From contig JAXGZS010000002.1 of assembly GCA_040776805.1 (NCBI GenBank), forward strand, positions 278,759-342,758: a DNA stretch of 64,000 nt, in the 5' to 3' direction. The stretch's first letter is position 1; each line of letters starts with the position of its first letter. The position numbers and the translations under genes were made by a program. A model generated the notes under the pieces. It worked only from the letters and a program-made list of their open reading frames with translations, was not told the DNA's origin and did not search any database. Source of the stretch: UBA7702 sp040776805. GTDB lineage: Bacteria > Bacillota > Dehalobacteriia > UBA7702. Of this stretch, positions 8,935 to 18,375 are shown piece by piece.

Positions 8935-11493
8935 TCAAAGCTTTTTACTATAGAGAATACGCACGGAATTGATGATGCAGATCATCGCCACGCCGGTATC
9001 GGCAAAGATGGCCAGCCACATATTGGCGAATCCCAACAGGCCGAGGATCATCACAAGGCCTTTGACGGCCAAAGCGAAGACGACGTTTTCCAAGGCCACG
9101 CGTCCCACTTTTCTGGCTATTTTCAGCGCACGCGGCACGGCCTTCATTTCCGATGTCATAAAAACCACATCAGCGGCTTCGATGGCGGCGTCGGCGCCGC
9201 TGCCCATGGCGGCGCCCACATCGGCGCCGGCCAGCACCGGCGCATCGTTGATGCCGTCGCCCACAAACATCACCGCACCGCGGTTTTTGCGGATCTGCTG
9301 CAAAATCGTCAGTTTATCCTGGGGCATTAATTTGGCGTGAACCTCATCCATGCCGGTTGCCGTGGCAATGGCCGCCGCCGCTTCTTGACGGTCTCCCGTC
9401 AGCATCGCCGTGGCGAGACCCAGGGCGGCAATATCCGCCACCGCTTCTTTGGCGTCACTTTTTAAGGTATCGGCAATCAGGATACGACCGGCAAATTTAC
9501 CGTCGACGGCCACCAGCACTTCGGTACCGTAAAAATCCCTTTGGAGATCTGTGACAGGCAATCCCGCTTCCTCCAAAAATTGCCTGTTACCGCAGAGAAC
9601 TTCCGTTTCTTCCCAGGTTGCGGCAACTCCCCTGCCAGCAACTTCCCGGAGGCCTTGGGGCCGCTTCAGCGATAGTGACTTGGCCTTTGCCGCCGCAACG
9701 ATGGAAGCGCCGATGGGATGGGTGGAGGGAAGCTCCGCCGAAGCCGCGGCGGCCAGCAAATCATCCATGGAAAAACCTTCGGCGGGGATGATTTCCGTCA
9801 CCTCAAAAATTCCCTTGGTCACCGTCCCTGTCTTATCCATCACCACCGCTTTCGCGTCTTTCAACGCCTCCAGGGCAACGCCGCCTTTGAAAAGAATGCC
9901 GTTTCTGGAACCAAAGCCGATGCCGGCAAAATAGGCCAAAGGCACGCTTAACACAAGGGCGCAGGGACAACTGATCACCAGGAAGGTCAAGGCCGTATAG
10001 ATCCAGTGATACCAATCGCCGGTGAGAAGAGAGGGTACCACCGCCGTGGTCACCGCCAAAAGCACCACAAAGGGGGTGTATACTCTAGCGAAGCGGGTAA
10101 TAAAGCGGTCGATTTTCGGTTTGCTGGCCGCGGCCCGCTCCACGGAATCCAGGATCCGCGTCACCATCGATTCGCTCAAAACCTTTTCCACCCTTATTTT
10201 CAGCTGTTCCGATGTATTGATACAGCCGGAAACCACCTCGCTGCCGGAAACCGCCTTCACCGGCACGGGTTCCCCGGTGACCGCCGAGGTGTCGATGCGG
10301 CTCTCCCCTTCCACCACAACGCCGTCAAGGGGGATGCGGTCGCCGGGACGCACGAGGATCAGATCGCCGACCACGGCGTCCTCCGCGGGAATCACCGTTA
10401 CTTCGTCACCGATGAGCAGATTCACCGTTTCCGGTCTGAGATCCACAGCGTCCATAATCTGGCTTCTGCTCTTTTCTACGGCCCGCTCTTCAAAAATTTC
10501 TCCCACGAAAAAGAACATCATCACCGCCACGGCCTCGGTATACTCGCCGACGGCAAAAGCGCCCAAGGAAGCGATACTCATCAGAAAGTTCTCGTCAAAG
10601 ACACGGCCTTTGAAGATATTCCTGACGGCGGTCCATAAAACATTGCGGCCCAATACGAGATAAGACGCGATATACAAAACGAGAGAAAATAAGGGTTTGG
10701 CGGTGATCAACAGCGCAGCCAGGAAAAGGACGACGCCGATGCCGAGGAGAAGAAGATCGCGATTGCCCGCTTTGGCGAAAAACGCTTCTTTCTTTGCTTC
10801 CTTTTTCATGCCCTGCTCTTTTACGGTCAAGGTGATCTCGGGATCCGTTTCCCGCACTATTTTTTCTATTTGCGGTTGCAGCCTTGAGGGCGACGACGCC
10901 GTAAGACGCAGCTGTTTTGTGGGAAAATGCAGCGCCGCCCAGGTAACGCCGGGAAGGGCTTTGACCGCCGCGGCTATGGTTTCGCCGTCCTCCGCGCGCT
11001 TCAAGTTTTCCACCTGGAAAACAGCGGTTTTGGCAGCGCCGATCGTCTTTTTTCCGGCAATAACCCGCACCTCGGATTCGATGGAACTGACGATTTCCTG
11101 AAGCCGGGGCAACAGTTTCTCCTGCTCGTCGGCGGCAAGGCGCAGCTGTTTTGTGGCGAAGGTAATGGAAGCGTATGCCACCCCGGGAAGCTCTTTGATT
11201 TTCCGCTCCATCTTCGCCGCACAGGTGGCGCAGCCCAGGTTTTCTAAAATATATACGGCTTGTTCCACACCTTCGTCGGGGATGGAGCCAGTGCAAAAGG
11301 CCAAGCTTTCGCCGCAAACGCCGCAATTGTTGGTGTGACGATTGCAGCCGGGACGGTTGCAATCAGGGCCGTGCACCGGCTGAGGCGCTCTTTTCCGGGG
11401 GGCAGGGCCGCGATCAGCGCCGGTGGCTTTCGTTTCGCCGCAGCCTTCGCCGCCGCAGCCTTCCGCGTGATGACAGCAATGATGTTGTTCCAT
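8935..11493 (-). CDS. cadA: Zn/Cd/Pb-exporting P1B-type ATPase
   Basis: An 852-residue metal pump of the ZntA/CadA type. The N-terminal about 70 residues are His/Cys-rich (HHCCHH, GCGGEGC, CNRPGCN, CGVCG). They are followed by a heavy-metal domain with GCATC and then a second domain of the same fold that has lost its CxxC. The ATPase core has the membrane metal motif CPC (SCPCALVL), phosphorylation site DKTGT, HP motif (STHPIG), and GDGIND. The last membrane segment has the Asp of P1B-2 pumps (ADTGVAM). The start ATG 11493, 11 bases after the arsR stop, is chosen because AGGGG precedes it; an upstream extension would run through arsR. It is co-transcribed with and controlled by the upstream repressor. 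Confidence 0.92.
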   Translation of the reverse strand: MEQHHCCHHAEGCGGEGCGETKATGADRGPAPRKRAPQPVHGPDCNRPGCNRHTNNCGVCGESLAFCTGSIPDEGVEQAVYILENLGCATCAAKMERKIKELPGVAYASITFATKQLRLAADEQEKLLPRLQEIVSSIESEVRVIAGKKTIGAAKTAVFQVENLKRAEDGETIAAAVKALPGVTWAALHFPTKQLRLTASSPSRLQPQIEKIVRETDPEITLTVKEQGMKKEAKKEAFFAKAGNRDLLLLGIGVVLFLAALLITAKPLFSLVLYIASYLVLGRNVLWTAVRNIFKGRVFDENFLMSIASLGAFAVGEYTEAVAVMMFFFVGEIFEERAVEKSRSQIMDAVDLRPETVNLLIGDEVTVIPAEDAVVGDLILVRPGDRIPLDGVVVEGESRIDTSAVTGEPVPVKAVSGSEVVSGCINTSEQLKIRVEKVLSESMVTRILDSVERAAASKPKIDRFITRFARVYTPFVVLLAVTTAVVPSLLTGDWYHWIYTALTFLVISCPCALVLSVPLAYFAGIGFGSRNGILFKGGVALEALKDAKAVVMDKTGTVTKGIFEVTEIIPAEGFSMDDLLAAAASAELPSTHPIGASIVAAAKAKSLSLKRPQGLREVAGRGVAATWEETEVLCGNRQFLEEAGLPVTDLQRDFYGTEVLVAVDGKFAGRILIADTLKSDAKEAVADIAALGLATAMLTGDRQEAAAAIATATGMDEVHAKLMPQDKLTILQQIRKNRGAVMFVGDGINDAPVLAGADVGAAMGSGADAAIEAADVVFMTSEMKAVPRALKIARKVGRVALENVVFALAVKGLVMILGLLGFANMWLAIFADTGVAMICIINSVRILYSKKL

Positions 11494-11504
11494 GTTGTTT
11501 TCCC

Positions 11505-11870
11505 CTATTCTTTGATATGTTCGTATCCCTGGCTTAAAATGGATTCGATATGGGCGTCGGCCAGGGAATAAAAGACCGTTTTGCCTTCTCTTTTCGCTGA
11601 AACCAATTTCATCTGTTTCAAAAAACGCAATTGGTGGGAAATGGCGGACTGGGTCATCCCCAGGGTGGCGGCGATATGCCCCACGCACATTTCGGAACAA
11701 AGCAGCAGGTAGAGTATTTTTACTCGGGTAGAGTCGCCGAATACCTTAAAAAAATCGGCAAGATCGTAAAGGTCTTCCTCCGGCGGCATGCCGCTTAATA
11801 GTTCTTTGGCGAGATTTTCATGGCTTGCCGCGACCTCACAACAAGATTTATCATGATCCGATGGATTCAT
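11505..11870 (-). CDS. ArsR/SmtB-family metal-sensing repressor
   Basis: A 121-residue winged-helix repressor. The C-terminal helix contains D-A-H followed ten residues later by H-I-K-E, the alpha-5 zinc site (DxH...HxxE) of SmtB, CzrA and ZiaR. A Cys in the alpha-3 segment (SEMCVGHIA) and the N-terminal CC pair suggest an additional alpha-3N site as in CadC and ZiaR. The recognition helix is MTQSAISHQLRFLK. It stands directly before the metal ATPase gene and behind a perfect 12-2-12 operator, so it most likely represses both genes until Zn/Cd/Pb binds. It is one of only two intact genes here that stop at TAG. Confidence 0.93.
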   Translation of the reverse strand: MNPSDHDKSCCEVAASHENLAKELLSGMPPEEDLYDLADFFKVFGDSTRVKILYLLLCSEMCVGHIAATLGMTQSAISHQLRFLKQMKLVSAKREGKTVFYSLADAHIESILSQGYEHIKE

Positions 11871-11964
11871 TTCATACCTCCCGATGGATAATTTCAGATA
11901 AATGATTGGGGAAGGATTCGTTTCATGCTTTCCGGCTCATTCGTACGTATCCTCCGAACATTCA

Positions 11965-12019
11965 AACATATGAGCATCTGCTCATATGTTCATTATATCA
12001 CGCGCCTTCCCCTTGTCAA
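11965..12019 (-). promoter_or_regulatory. arsR-cadA promoter and 12-2-12 ArsR/SmtB operator
   Basis: TTGACA (12014-12019) and TATAAT (11992-11997) on the minus strand are 16 bases apart. Directly downstream, over the likely transcription start, is a perfect palindrome (11965-11990) with half-site AACATATGAGCA and a 2-base centre. This is the classic metal-repressor operator containing TGAnCA/TGnTCA halves. Confidence 0.9.
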
Positions 12020-12173
12020 GATTTTTTTCGTCTTTTTTTGCTTTGATTCTTTGCATTATATGATAAGGAAGGGAATCAGTTGAAAAGCGCTCTTCGGCGA
12101 GGGTTTTATGGATATCCGCTTTTTCTGTCCCACACAAACCACTTCACCGGGGCAAACAGGCGAAGGGCGGAAC

Positions 12174-12195
12174 AAAAAAGGGCGTCCCAAACGCC
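12174..12195 (-). terminator. Probable terminator of htpG
   Basis: GGCGT/ACGCC with a 5-base loop, followed by C and six T on the minus strand. The stem is short. The rest of the stretch from the arsR promoter (12020) to the htpG stop (12281) shows no gene or other recognisable element. Confidence 0.55.
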
Positions 12196-12280
12196 ATAAA
12201 ATGACGGAAAGGACGTCCTCTTCTTTTCATTTATGTTATAAACAGCGATTTGCCGCGGTGTTAAAGCTCTCCCAAACCTT

Positions 12281-14182
12281 TTAAGCCATCAGTTTGCAGA
12301 TCAGATCCGTCAACTCCACGGGGTTGTCCACGCTCATGCCGCCAATGAGCCGAGCCTGGGCGTAAAGGATTTTGGCGTACTCCGCTACCTGTTCCTTGTC
12401 GGCGGCGTAAAGTTCCCTAAGCTTCCCGGCCACAGGATGCGCGGCGTTGATATCGAGGAACACGTCGGCTTTGACGCCGCTGTCCGTGGGCATACTCTTT
12501 AAGACCCGCTCCATTTCCAAAGAGATCTTCCCTTCGGAAGTCAGGCAGACGGCGTGATTTTGCAGCTTATTGGTGAAACGCACGCCCTTCACCGCGTCGC
12601 CGATGGCCTCATGCATGAAATCAAGGAGTTCTTTGGCGGCCTCGTTCTCGTTCTTAAGCGCTTCCTTCTGCTCTTCGCTGTCGAGACCCGTGTCGTCGGC
12701 GGCGACATTCACAAATCCCTTGCCATCGTATTCCAATAGGATCTGCAAGACGAATTCATCAATGTTGTCGGTGAGGTAGAGGATTTCGTAGCCTTTGGCT
12801 TTGGCCGCGTCGGTTTGGGGCAGCAGATCAATTTTAGCCACAGAAGTGCCGCAGGCATAGTAGATCTTTTCCTGATCTTCTTTCATGCGCTCGCGGTATT
12901 CTTTGATGGTCACCATTTTCTTTTCCGTGGAAGAATAGAAAAGCAGCAAGTCTTTGAGTTCTTCCTTGTGTACGCCGAACTCGTCGTAGACGCCGAATTT
13001 CAGCTGTACGCCGAAGATTTTAAAGAACTTCTCGTAATTTTCCCGATCGTTTTTCAGCATTGCCTTCAACTCATTGGTGATCTTCTTATCAAGGGCTTTG
13101 GCAATGGCCTTGAGCTGATGATCGTGCTGCAACATTTCTCTGGAAATATTCAGGGAAAGATCGGCGCTGTCCACCAATCCCCGCACGAAACTGTAATAAT
13201 CGGGAAGCAGATCGGCGCATTTTTCCATGATCAGGACGCCGCTGGCATAAAGCTGGAGCCCCTTTTCATAATCCTTCGTATAGAAGTCATAGGGCGCCCG
13301 GCCGGGGATATAGAGCAGAGCGTCATAGGTCAGAAGCCCTTCGGTTTTGCTGTGGATGACCTTCAGCGGCTCCGTGTAATCGTAAAACTTTTCCTGATAA
13401 AACTGCTGGTAATCCTCTTTTGTAATCTCGCTTTTGTTCTTACGCCAGAGGGGAATCATGCTGTTTAGGGTTTTCGTTTCCACCACGGTTTCCGTTTCCC
13501 CGTTTTCACCGCCCGTTAGCGGTTGTTCCCTGGCCACATCCATGCGGATGGGATAGCGGATATAGTCGGAATATTTCTTTACGAGGTTTTCAATGTGGAA
13601 GGAATCCAAAAAGTCGCTGTATTTTTCTTCCTCGGTGTCTTCCTTTAGATATAGGGTGATCACCGTGCCGATCTCCGCCTTGTCCGAAGGTTCGATGGTA
13701 TAGCCGTCGGCGCCCTGGGATTCCCAGCGATAGGCCGTATCCTCACCGTAAGCTTTTGTTTCCACCGTAACCCGGTCGCTGACCATGAACGCGGAATAAA
13801 AGCCGACGCCAAACTGACCGATGATATCGATCTCCGCCGCCGCCTCATTTTTCCCCTGTTCTTCCTGTTCTTCCTTAAAGGACATGGAACCGCTTTTGGC
13901 GATGACGCCAAGGTTATTTTCCAACTCGTCGCCGCTCATGCCGCAGCCGTTATCCGCCACGGTCAAAAGGCGGTTTTCCCGATCCAGATGGATCTTGATC
14001 TCAAAATCGTCTTTACCCAGCCCCACTCCGGCGTCGGTCAGGGAACGGAAATAGAGTTTATCGAGGGCGTCGGAAGCATTGGAAATCAACTCTCTTAAAA
14101 AGATTTCCTTATGGGTATAGATGGAGTTGATCATCAAATTCAGCAATTTTTTCGATTCTGCTTTAAACTGTTTCTTACTCAA
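12281..14182 (-). CDS. htpG: Molecular chaperone HtpG (Hsp90 family)
   Basis: A 633-residue Hsp90. The N-terminal GHKL ATP-binding motifs are clear: ELISNASDALDK, DNGCGM and GQFGVGFYSAF. Middle and C-terminal dimerisation regions are full length. The first in-frame codon (GTG 14212) lies inside the CIRCE operator and cannot be used with a normal leader. The TTG at 14182 is preceded by AAGGTGAT at good spacing and gives the usual start (SKKQFKAESKKLLNLMINSIYTHKEIFLREL). It is controlled by HrcA through CIRCE. Confidence 0.95.
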   Translation of the reverse strand: MSKKQFKAESKKLLNLMINSIYTHKEIFLRELISNASDALDKLYFRSLTDAGVGLGKDDFEIKIHLDRENRLLTVADNGCGMSGDELENNLGVIAKSGSMSFKEEQEEQGKNEAAAEIDIIGQFGVGFYSAFMVSDRVTVETKAYGEDTAYRWESQGADGYTIEPSDKAEIGTVITLYLKEDTEEEKYSDFLDSFHIENLVKKYSDYIRYPIRMDVAREQPLTGGENGETETVVETKTLNSMIPLWRKNKSEITKEDYQQFYQEKFYDYTEPLKVIHSKTEGLLTYDALLYIPGRAPYDFYTKDYEKGLQLYASGVLIMEKCADLLPDYYSFVRGLVDSADLSLNISREMLQHDHQLKAIAKALDKKITNELKAMLKNDRENYEKFFKIFGVQLKFGVYDEFGVHKEELKDLLLFYSSTEKKMVTIKEYRERMKEDQEKIYYACGTSVAKIDLLPQTDAAKAKGYEILYLTDNIDEFVLQILLEYDGKGFVNVAADDTGLDSEEQKEALKNENEAAKELLDFMHEAIGDAVKGVRFTNKLQNHAVCLTSEGKISLEMERVLKSMPTDSGVKADVFLDINAAHPVAGKLRELYAADKEQVAEYAKILYAQARLIGGMSVDNPVELTDLICKLMA

Positions 14183-14205
14183 AATAATCACCTTATTCTC
14201 ATGTT

Positions 14206-14264
14206 TTAGCACTCGATTGGTTCGAGTGCTAAAACCATTATACCAGTTTTCCTTTTTTTGTCAA
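14206..14264 (-). promoter_or_regulatory. htpG promoter with CIRCE (HrcA operator)
   Basis: The canonical CIRCE, TTAGCACTC-N9-GAGTGCTAA, occupies 14206-14232 without a mismatch. Upstream on the minus strand are TATAAT (14237-14242) and TTGACA (14259-14264), 16 bases apart. This predicts heat-inducible, HrcA-repressed transcription. hrcA itself is not in the window. Confidence 0.95.
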
Positions 14265-14372
14265 CCGTATTTGTTTCCCCCTGAAACATTCTGTTGCGGC
14301 GCGGCAACACCTTGCCGCTTTTGCCCTAAGCCAAACGCCTCCCCGATAAAATACCGTTCCTGCTCTCCTCTA

Positions 14373-15578
14373 TCAGTCCTCCAAAAGGCGAGCGATTTCC
14401 GGGAACATGGCCACGCTTCGGTAAAGGATGCCTTGGATGTAGCTGACCAAGATGCCGTAGTTGGTGACCGGCACTTTTTGACGGTCGCCTTGGTTGGCGC
14501 GATAGCGCATTTCCCTTTCATTGAGCATACAGCCGCCGCAGTGGACGACCATGGCGTAATCTGTCAAATCTTCGGGAAACTCCGTACCGGAGCAGAAGCA
14601 AAAATCAGGGCGCACCCCGGTATACTGCTGAATCCAGCGGGGCAGCTTCACCGTACCGATGTCTTCGCATTGGCGGTGGTGGGTACAGCCTTCGGCAATC
14701 AGCACCCGATCGCCGTCTTTTAACGTATCAATGGCCCGCACACCCCGCACCGCCGTTTTCAGAAAACCCTTATAGCGGGCAATCAAAATGGAAAAGGAGG
14801 TTAAGGCGACGTCCTCGGGGGTATCCGCCGCGGCTTTGGCGAAGACCTGGCTGTCGGTGATCACCAGGGCCGGCTTTTTGGCGAGATTCGTTAAGGTTTC
14901 CCGCAGCTCGGATTCTTTTGCCATCACGGCGATGCCACCGGCTTCCAAAGTATCCCGAATGACCTGCTGCTGCGGGAGAATCAAACGGCCTTTGGGCGCC
15001 GCTTTGTCAATGGGAATCACCAGCACGGCGAAATCGCCGGGGCAAAGCAGATCGCCGACGATTTTCAGCGTTGTTTCCTCGGTTTTGGCAAGGGTGGCAA
15101 TACGCTCTTTTAAAGCTTCGATCTGATATTTTTCCACCGCGCTGATGAGGATCTCCCTTTCGCCGAGGATCGGTGGCACAGTCAGGAGATCGCTCTTATT
15201 GAGGGCTACGATATAGTTGATCTCCTTTTCTTCAAAAAAGCGGATCAAGGCTTCATCGGCGGCGGTCTTTCCCGTTTTCGCGTCGACGACGAGAACAGCC
15301 ACGTCGGTTTTGTTTAAAACTTGCCGCGTTTTTTTCACCCGCAAGGCGCCAAGAGCGCCTTCGTCGTCAAAACCGGGGGTATCGATGATCATTACCGGCC
15401 CCAGGGGCAGCAGCTCCATGGCTTTGTAAACAGGGTCCGTCGTCGTCCCCTTGACTTCGGAAACGACGGCCAGATCCTGATTGGTCACGGCGTTGACGAC
15501 ACTGGATTTGCCGGCGTTGCGGCGGCCGAAAAAACCAATGTGCACGCGGCTGGCGGAAGGTGTATCATTGAGTCCCAT
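14373..15578 (-). CDS. hydF: [FeFe]-hydrogenase maturation GTPase HydF
   Basis: A 401-residue scaffold protein on which the 2Fe subcluster of the H-cluster is assembled. The N-terminal GTPase has GRRNAGKS (residues 18-25), DTPG and NKSD. The C-terminal cluster domain has the CxH (CTHHRQC) and, about 50 residues later, HCGGC, the iron-sulfur ligand pattern of HydF. It is the last gene of the maturation operon, 24 bases after hydG. No hydrogenase structural gene is in the window. Confidence 0.95.
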   Translation of the reverse strand: MGLNDTPSASRVHIGFFGRRNAGKSSVVNAVTNQDLAVVSEVKGTTTDPVYKAMELLPLGPVMIIDTPGFDDEGALGALRVKKTRQVLNKTDVAVLVVDAKTGKTAADEALIRFFEEKEINYIVALNKSDLLTVPPILGEREILISAVEKYQIEALKERIATLAKTEETTLKIVGDLLCPGDFAVLVIPIDKAAPKGRLILPQQQVIRDTLEAGGIAVMAKESELRETLTNLAKKPALVITDSQVFAKAAADTPEDVALTSFSILIARYKGFLKTAVRGVRAIDTLKDGDRVLIAEGCTHHRQCEDIGTVKLPRWIQQYTGVRPDFCFCSGTEFPEDLTDYAMVVHCGGCMLNEREMRYRANQGDRQKVPVTNYGILVSYIQGILYRSVAMFPEIARLLED

Positions 15579-15601
15579 AACATGCTCCTAAAACCGTTTT
15601 T

Positions 15602-17026
15602 TTAAAATCTGAAATCGCGCTTGCCCGTTTCAATTGCTTTGAGGTTTTTTATGGCGATTTCCCGGGTTCTTTCCCGGGGAATCCGGGCCAATTCCTTTTC
15701 GATGAGAGCTTCCCCTAACGCTCTCGTTTCCGGGGAAGCGTAATCCATCAGATATTCTTTCAGCGTCATCAAAGCGTTGGGGTGGCAGCAATTTAAGATT
15801 TGACCGCTCTTACACAAACTCATGAAGCGGTCACCGGTGCGGCCTTCCCGATAGCAGGCGGTGCAGAAGGAGGGAATGTAACCCATTTCCATAAGCCAGT
15901 GAATGACTTCGTCCAAGGTTCTCTGGTCGGAAACATCAAATTGCTCCGTGTCGTGGGGGCGTTCTTCCTCCCCGTATCCTCCCACCGAGGTACGGCTACC
16001 GCCGCTGATCTGGGAAACGCCAAGGTGAAGGACGGTTTTGCGCACCTCCTCGCTTTCTCTGGTGGACATGATCATACCGGTATACGGCACGGCAATGCGG
16101 ATCAACGCGCAAATTTTGGCGAAGATGTCGTCGCTGATGCCATTATCGAAAACAGTGGGGTCGATGTCGTCGGCCTTCTTGATCCGGGGCACGCTGATGG
16201 TGTGGGGACCCACACCGTGAACGGCTTCCAAATGCTCCGCGTGCATCAAAAGGCCGGCGAATTCATATTTATAGAGTTCCAAACCAAAGAGCACGCCGAG
16301 ACCGACGTCGTCAATGCCACCTTCCATGGCCCGGTCCATCGCTTCGGTATGGTAGTTATAGTCGTGCTTCGGCCCGGTGGGGTGAAGTTTTTCGTAGCTT
16401 TCCTTGTGATATGTTTCCTGGAAGAGGATATAGGTACCGATCCCCACGTCGTGAAGTTTTTTATAATTTTCCACGCTGGTGGCAGCGATATTCACGTTCA
16501 CCCGGCGAATGGCGCCATTCTTATGCTTGATGTTGTAAATGGTCTCGATGCTTTCCAATATATATTCGATGGGATTGTTTTTGGGATCTTCCCCGGCCTC
16601 CAGGGCAAGGCGTTTATGCCCCATATCCTGCAGGGCGATGACTTCCCGCTCGATTTCCGCCTGGGTCAGCTTTTTTCTGGTAATGTGCTTGTTTTTGGCG
16701 TGGTAGGGACAGTAGACGCAGCCGTTGATGCAGTAATTGGAAAGGTAAAGGGGAGCAAAAATGACGATGCGGTTTCCATAAAAATCGATCTTAATCTGTT
16801 CCGCCAGGGCTTTGATTTCCTCGATGACCGCGGGATCCTCACAGGCCAGCAAAACCGAGGCTTCCCGATGGCTGAGACCTTTGCGCAGTCGGGCTTTTTC
16901 CAGAATTTCAGCGATCAACTGCAAATTATTTTTGTTTTCTTCGGCGTAAGCAAGGGTGTCGACAATCTCATCATGATTGATGAATTCATCGGCACAGAGT
17001 GATTTGGGGTCATATTGATAGGACAT
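15602..17026 (-). CDS. hydG: [FeFe]-hydrogenase radical SAM maturase HydG
   Basis: A 474-residue radical SAM tyrosine lyase that makes the CO and CN ligands of the H-cluster. The radical SAM cluster motif is CxxxCxxC in YCINGCVYCPYH. The C-terminal HydG-specific cluster ligands are visible in FCTACYREGRTGDRF and the following NCCHPNAL. ATG 17026 (MSYQYDPKS) follows AAAGGAG; ATG 17029 directly before it is too close to that site. It lies between hydE and hydF. Confidence 0.95.
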   Translation of the reverse strand: MSYQYDPKSLCADEFINHDEIVDTLAYAEENKNNLQLIAEILEKARLRKGLSHREASVLLACEDPAVIEEIKALAEQIKIDFYGNRIVIFAPLYLSNYCINGCVYCPYHAKNKHITRKKLTQAEIEREVIALQDMGHKRLALEAGEDPKNNPIEYILESIETIYNIKHKNGAIRRVNVNIAATSVENYKKLHDVGIGTYILFQETYHKESYEKLHPTGPKHDYNYHTEAMDRAMEGGIDDVGLGVLFGLELYKYEFAGLLMHAEHLEAVHGVGPHTISVPRIKKADDIDPTVFDNGISDDIFAKICALIRIAVPYTGMIMSTRESEEVRKTVLHLGVSQISGGSRTSVGGYGEEERPHDTEQFDVSDQRTLDEVIHWLMEMGYIPSFCTACYREGRTGDRFMSLCKSGQILNCCHPNALMTLKEYLMDYASPETRALGEALIEKELARIPRERTREIAIKNLKAIETGKRDFRF

Positions 17027-17063
17027 CATTTCTCCTTTCTTTCGGGTCAACTGTGTTTCCCCG

Positions 17064-18107
17064 TTAGGGCATATATTTGTAATCGCCTTTTGCAACGACG
17101 ATATGACAACCGATCTGCTCCATGCGGCGTTTTAGATCCTTGAGGCCTTCCGCGGCTTCCGCGCCGTAGCTCCGTTTATTGTTATAGAGCAGGTATTTCC
17201 CTCGCACATCGGCGGGGGAGAGATTGGGCATCAGCACATTGGCCCCGGCCAAAACGCCCCGTTCCCTGCCGTCCTCCGCCGCCGTACCCAAAGCCGTGGT
17301 GGCAGGAAGCAGCACCGAGGGCAGGAGCAGACGGATGATCGCCAGCAGAAGGAGGGTCAGCTCCACGCTGCCGGGAGGCTGATCGCCAAAGGGCGTATCA
17401 CGATGGGGCAAAAAAGGACCAATGCCCACCATCTGAGGGTCAAACCGCTGCAAAAAGCGGAGATCTTCCATGAGATCTTCCATTTTCTGAAAAGGGGAGC
17501 CCACCATCATGCCGCAACCCACTTGAAAGCCGATCTTTTTTAGCGTCTCCAAGCAGGCCAACCTATTTTTTAGGGACATTTTGGCCGGATGAAGTTTTTC
17601 ATAGTGCTCCGGCACAGCGGTCTCATGGCGGAGCAGATAGCGGTCGGCGCCGGCCTCAAAGAGCAGGCGATAGCTTTCTTCACTGCGCTCCCCCAAAGAT
17701 AGGGTAACGGCGGCGGCGGGGTATCTTCCTTTGATCTCCCGGATGATGGCGGCAAGACGCTCATCAGTGTACCAACCGTCTTCGCCCCCCTGGAGAACAA
17801 AGGTACGAAAACCAAGGTCGTAACCAAGATCGCAGCAGGAAAGAATCGTCTTTTCGTCGAGACGGTAGCGGGAAGCTTTTTGGTTGCTCCTGCGTATGCC
17901 GCAATAAAGACAATCGTTTTTACAGTAATTGGAGATTTCGATCAAACCGCGGATATAAATATCGTCGCCATAAACGCTTTGCCGCACGGCCCGGGCCGCG
18001 GCAAACAAGTATGCTTTTTCTTTTTCGCCGCTCTTCGTGAGCAGCGTTAGAAAATCTTCATCGGATAGATCGCGATTTTCCCGTAAACGGTCAATGATTT
18101 GTTTCAT
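17064..18107 (-). CDS. hydE: [FeFe]-hydrogenase radical SAM maturase HydE
   Basis: A 347-residue radical SAM/BATS-domain enzyme of H-cluster maturation. CxxxCxxC is in YCKNDCLYCGIRRSN. Also seen are the SAM-binding GGEDGWYT, the ETAVPEHYEKLHP segment typical of HydE/BioB relatives, and the C-terminal ANVLMPNLSP. Length is as expected. It begins 22 bases after the TM1266-like gene, in the same operon. Confidence 0.95.
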   Translation of the reverse strand: MKQIIDRLRENRDLSDEDFLTLLTKSGEKEKAYLFAAARAVRQSVYGDDIYIRGLIEISNYCKNDCLYCGIRRSNQKASRYRLDEKTILSCCDLGYDLGFRTFVLQGGEDGWYTDERLAAIIREIKGRYPAAAVTLSLGERSEESYRLLFEAGADRYLLRHETAVPEHYEKLHPAKMSLKNRLACLETLKKIGFQVGCGMMVGSPFQKMEDLMEDLRFLQRFDPQMVGIGPFLPHRDTPFGDQPPGSVELTLLLLAIIRLLLPSVLLPATTALGTAAEDGRERGVLAGANVLMPNLSPADVRGKYLLYNNKRSYGAEAAEGLKDLKRRMEQIGCHIVVAKGDYKYMP

Positions 18108-18129
18108 TATATTCCTCTTGAGGGGCGCA

Positions 18130-18375
18130 TCAAACTTGCGCGTAGATCGTTTTGACGCTGACGCCGTCGATTCTGCCGATTTTTCCGGAAATGGCGTTGA
18201 TCACATCAAGGGGCGCGTCCACGGCGACGCTCATGATATTGATCTGTTTTTCCCGATAGGGCACGCCCATCCGGCTGACAATGTAATCGGCGTAGTGATG
18301 CAGTATCGCGTTGAGCTTATCGGTATTTTCGGTCTTTTCAAGGATAATGCCGATCAAGGCGACTCTTGTTTCCAT
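18130..18375 (-). CDS. TM1266-type putative [FeFe]-hydrogenase system regulator
   Basis: An 81-residue ACT-like protein (METRVALIGIILEKTENTDK, then ISGKIGRIDGVSVKTIYA). It belongs to the small TM1266/TIGR03959 family that is repeatedly found first in hydrogenase maturation operons, as here before hydE. AGGGGAGG precedes the ATG at good spacing. The family's biochemical function is not established; the ferritin-like/NikR-type ACT fold suggests ligand-sensing regulation. Confidence 0.85.
   Translation of the reverse strand: METRVALIGIILEKTENTDKLNAILHHYADYIVSRMGVPYREKQINIMSVAVDAPLDVINAISGKIGRIDGVSVKTIYAQV

Noticed and set aside
11493..11507. arsR-cadA fusion by TAG read-through
   Set aside because: cadA starts in a different frame from arsR, so decoding this TAG would not join them.
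15800..17002. 400-codon open frame on the plus strand
   Set aside because: It lies wholly opposite hydG, has no ribosome site and its composition (Gly/His/Phe-rich) is that of an antisense shadow.
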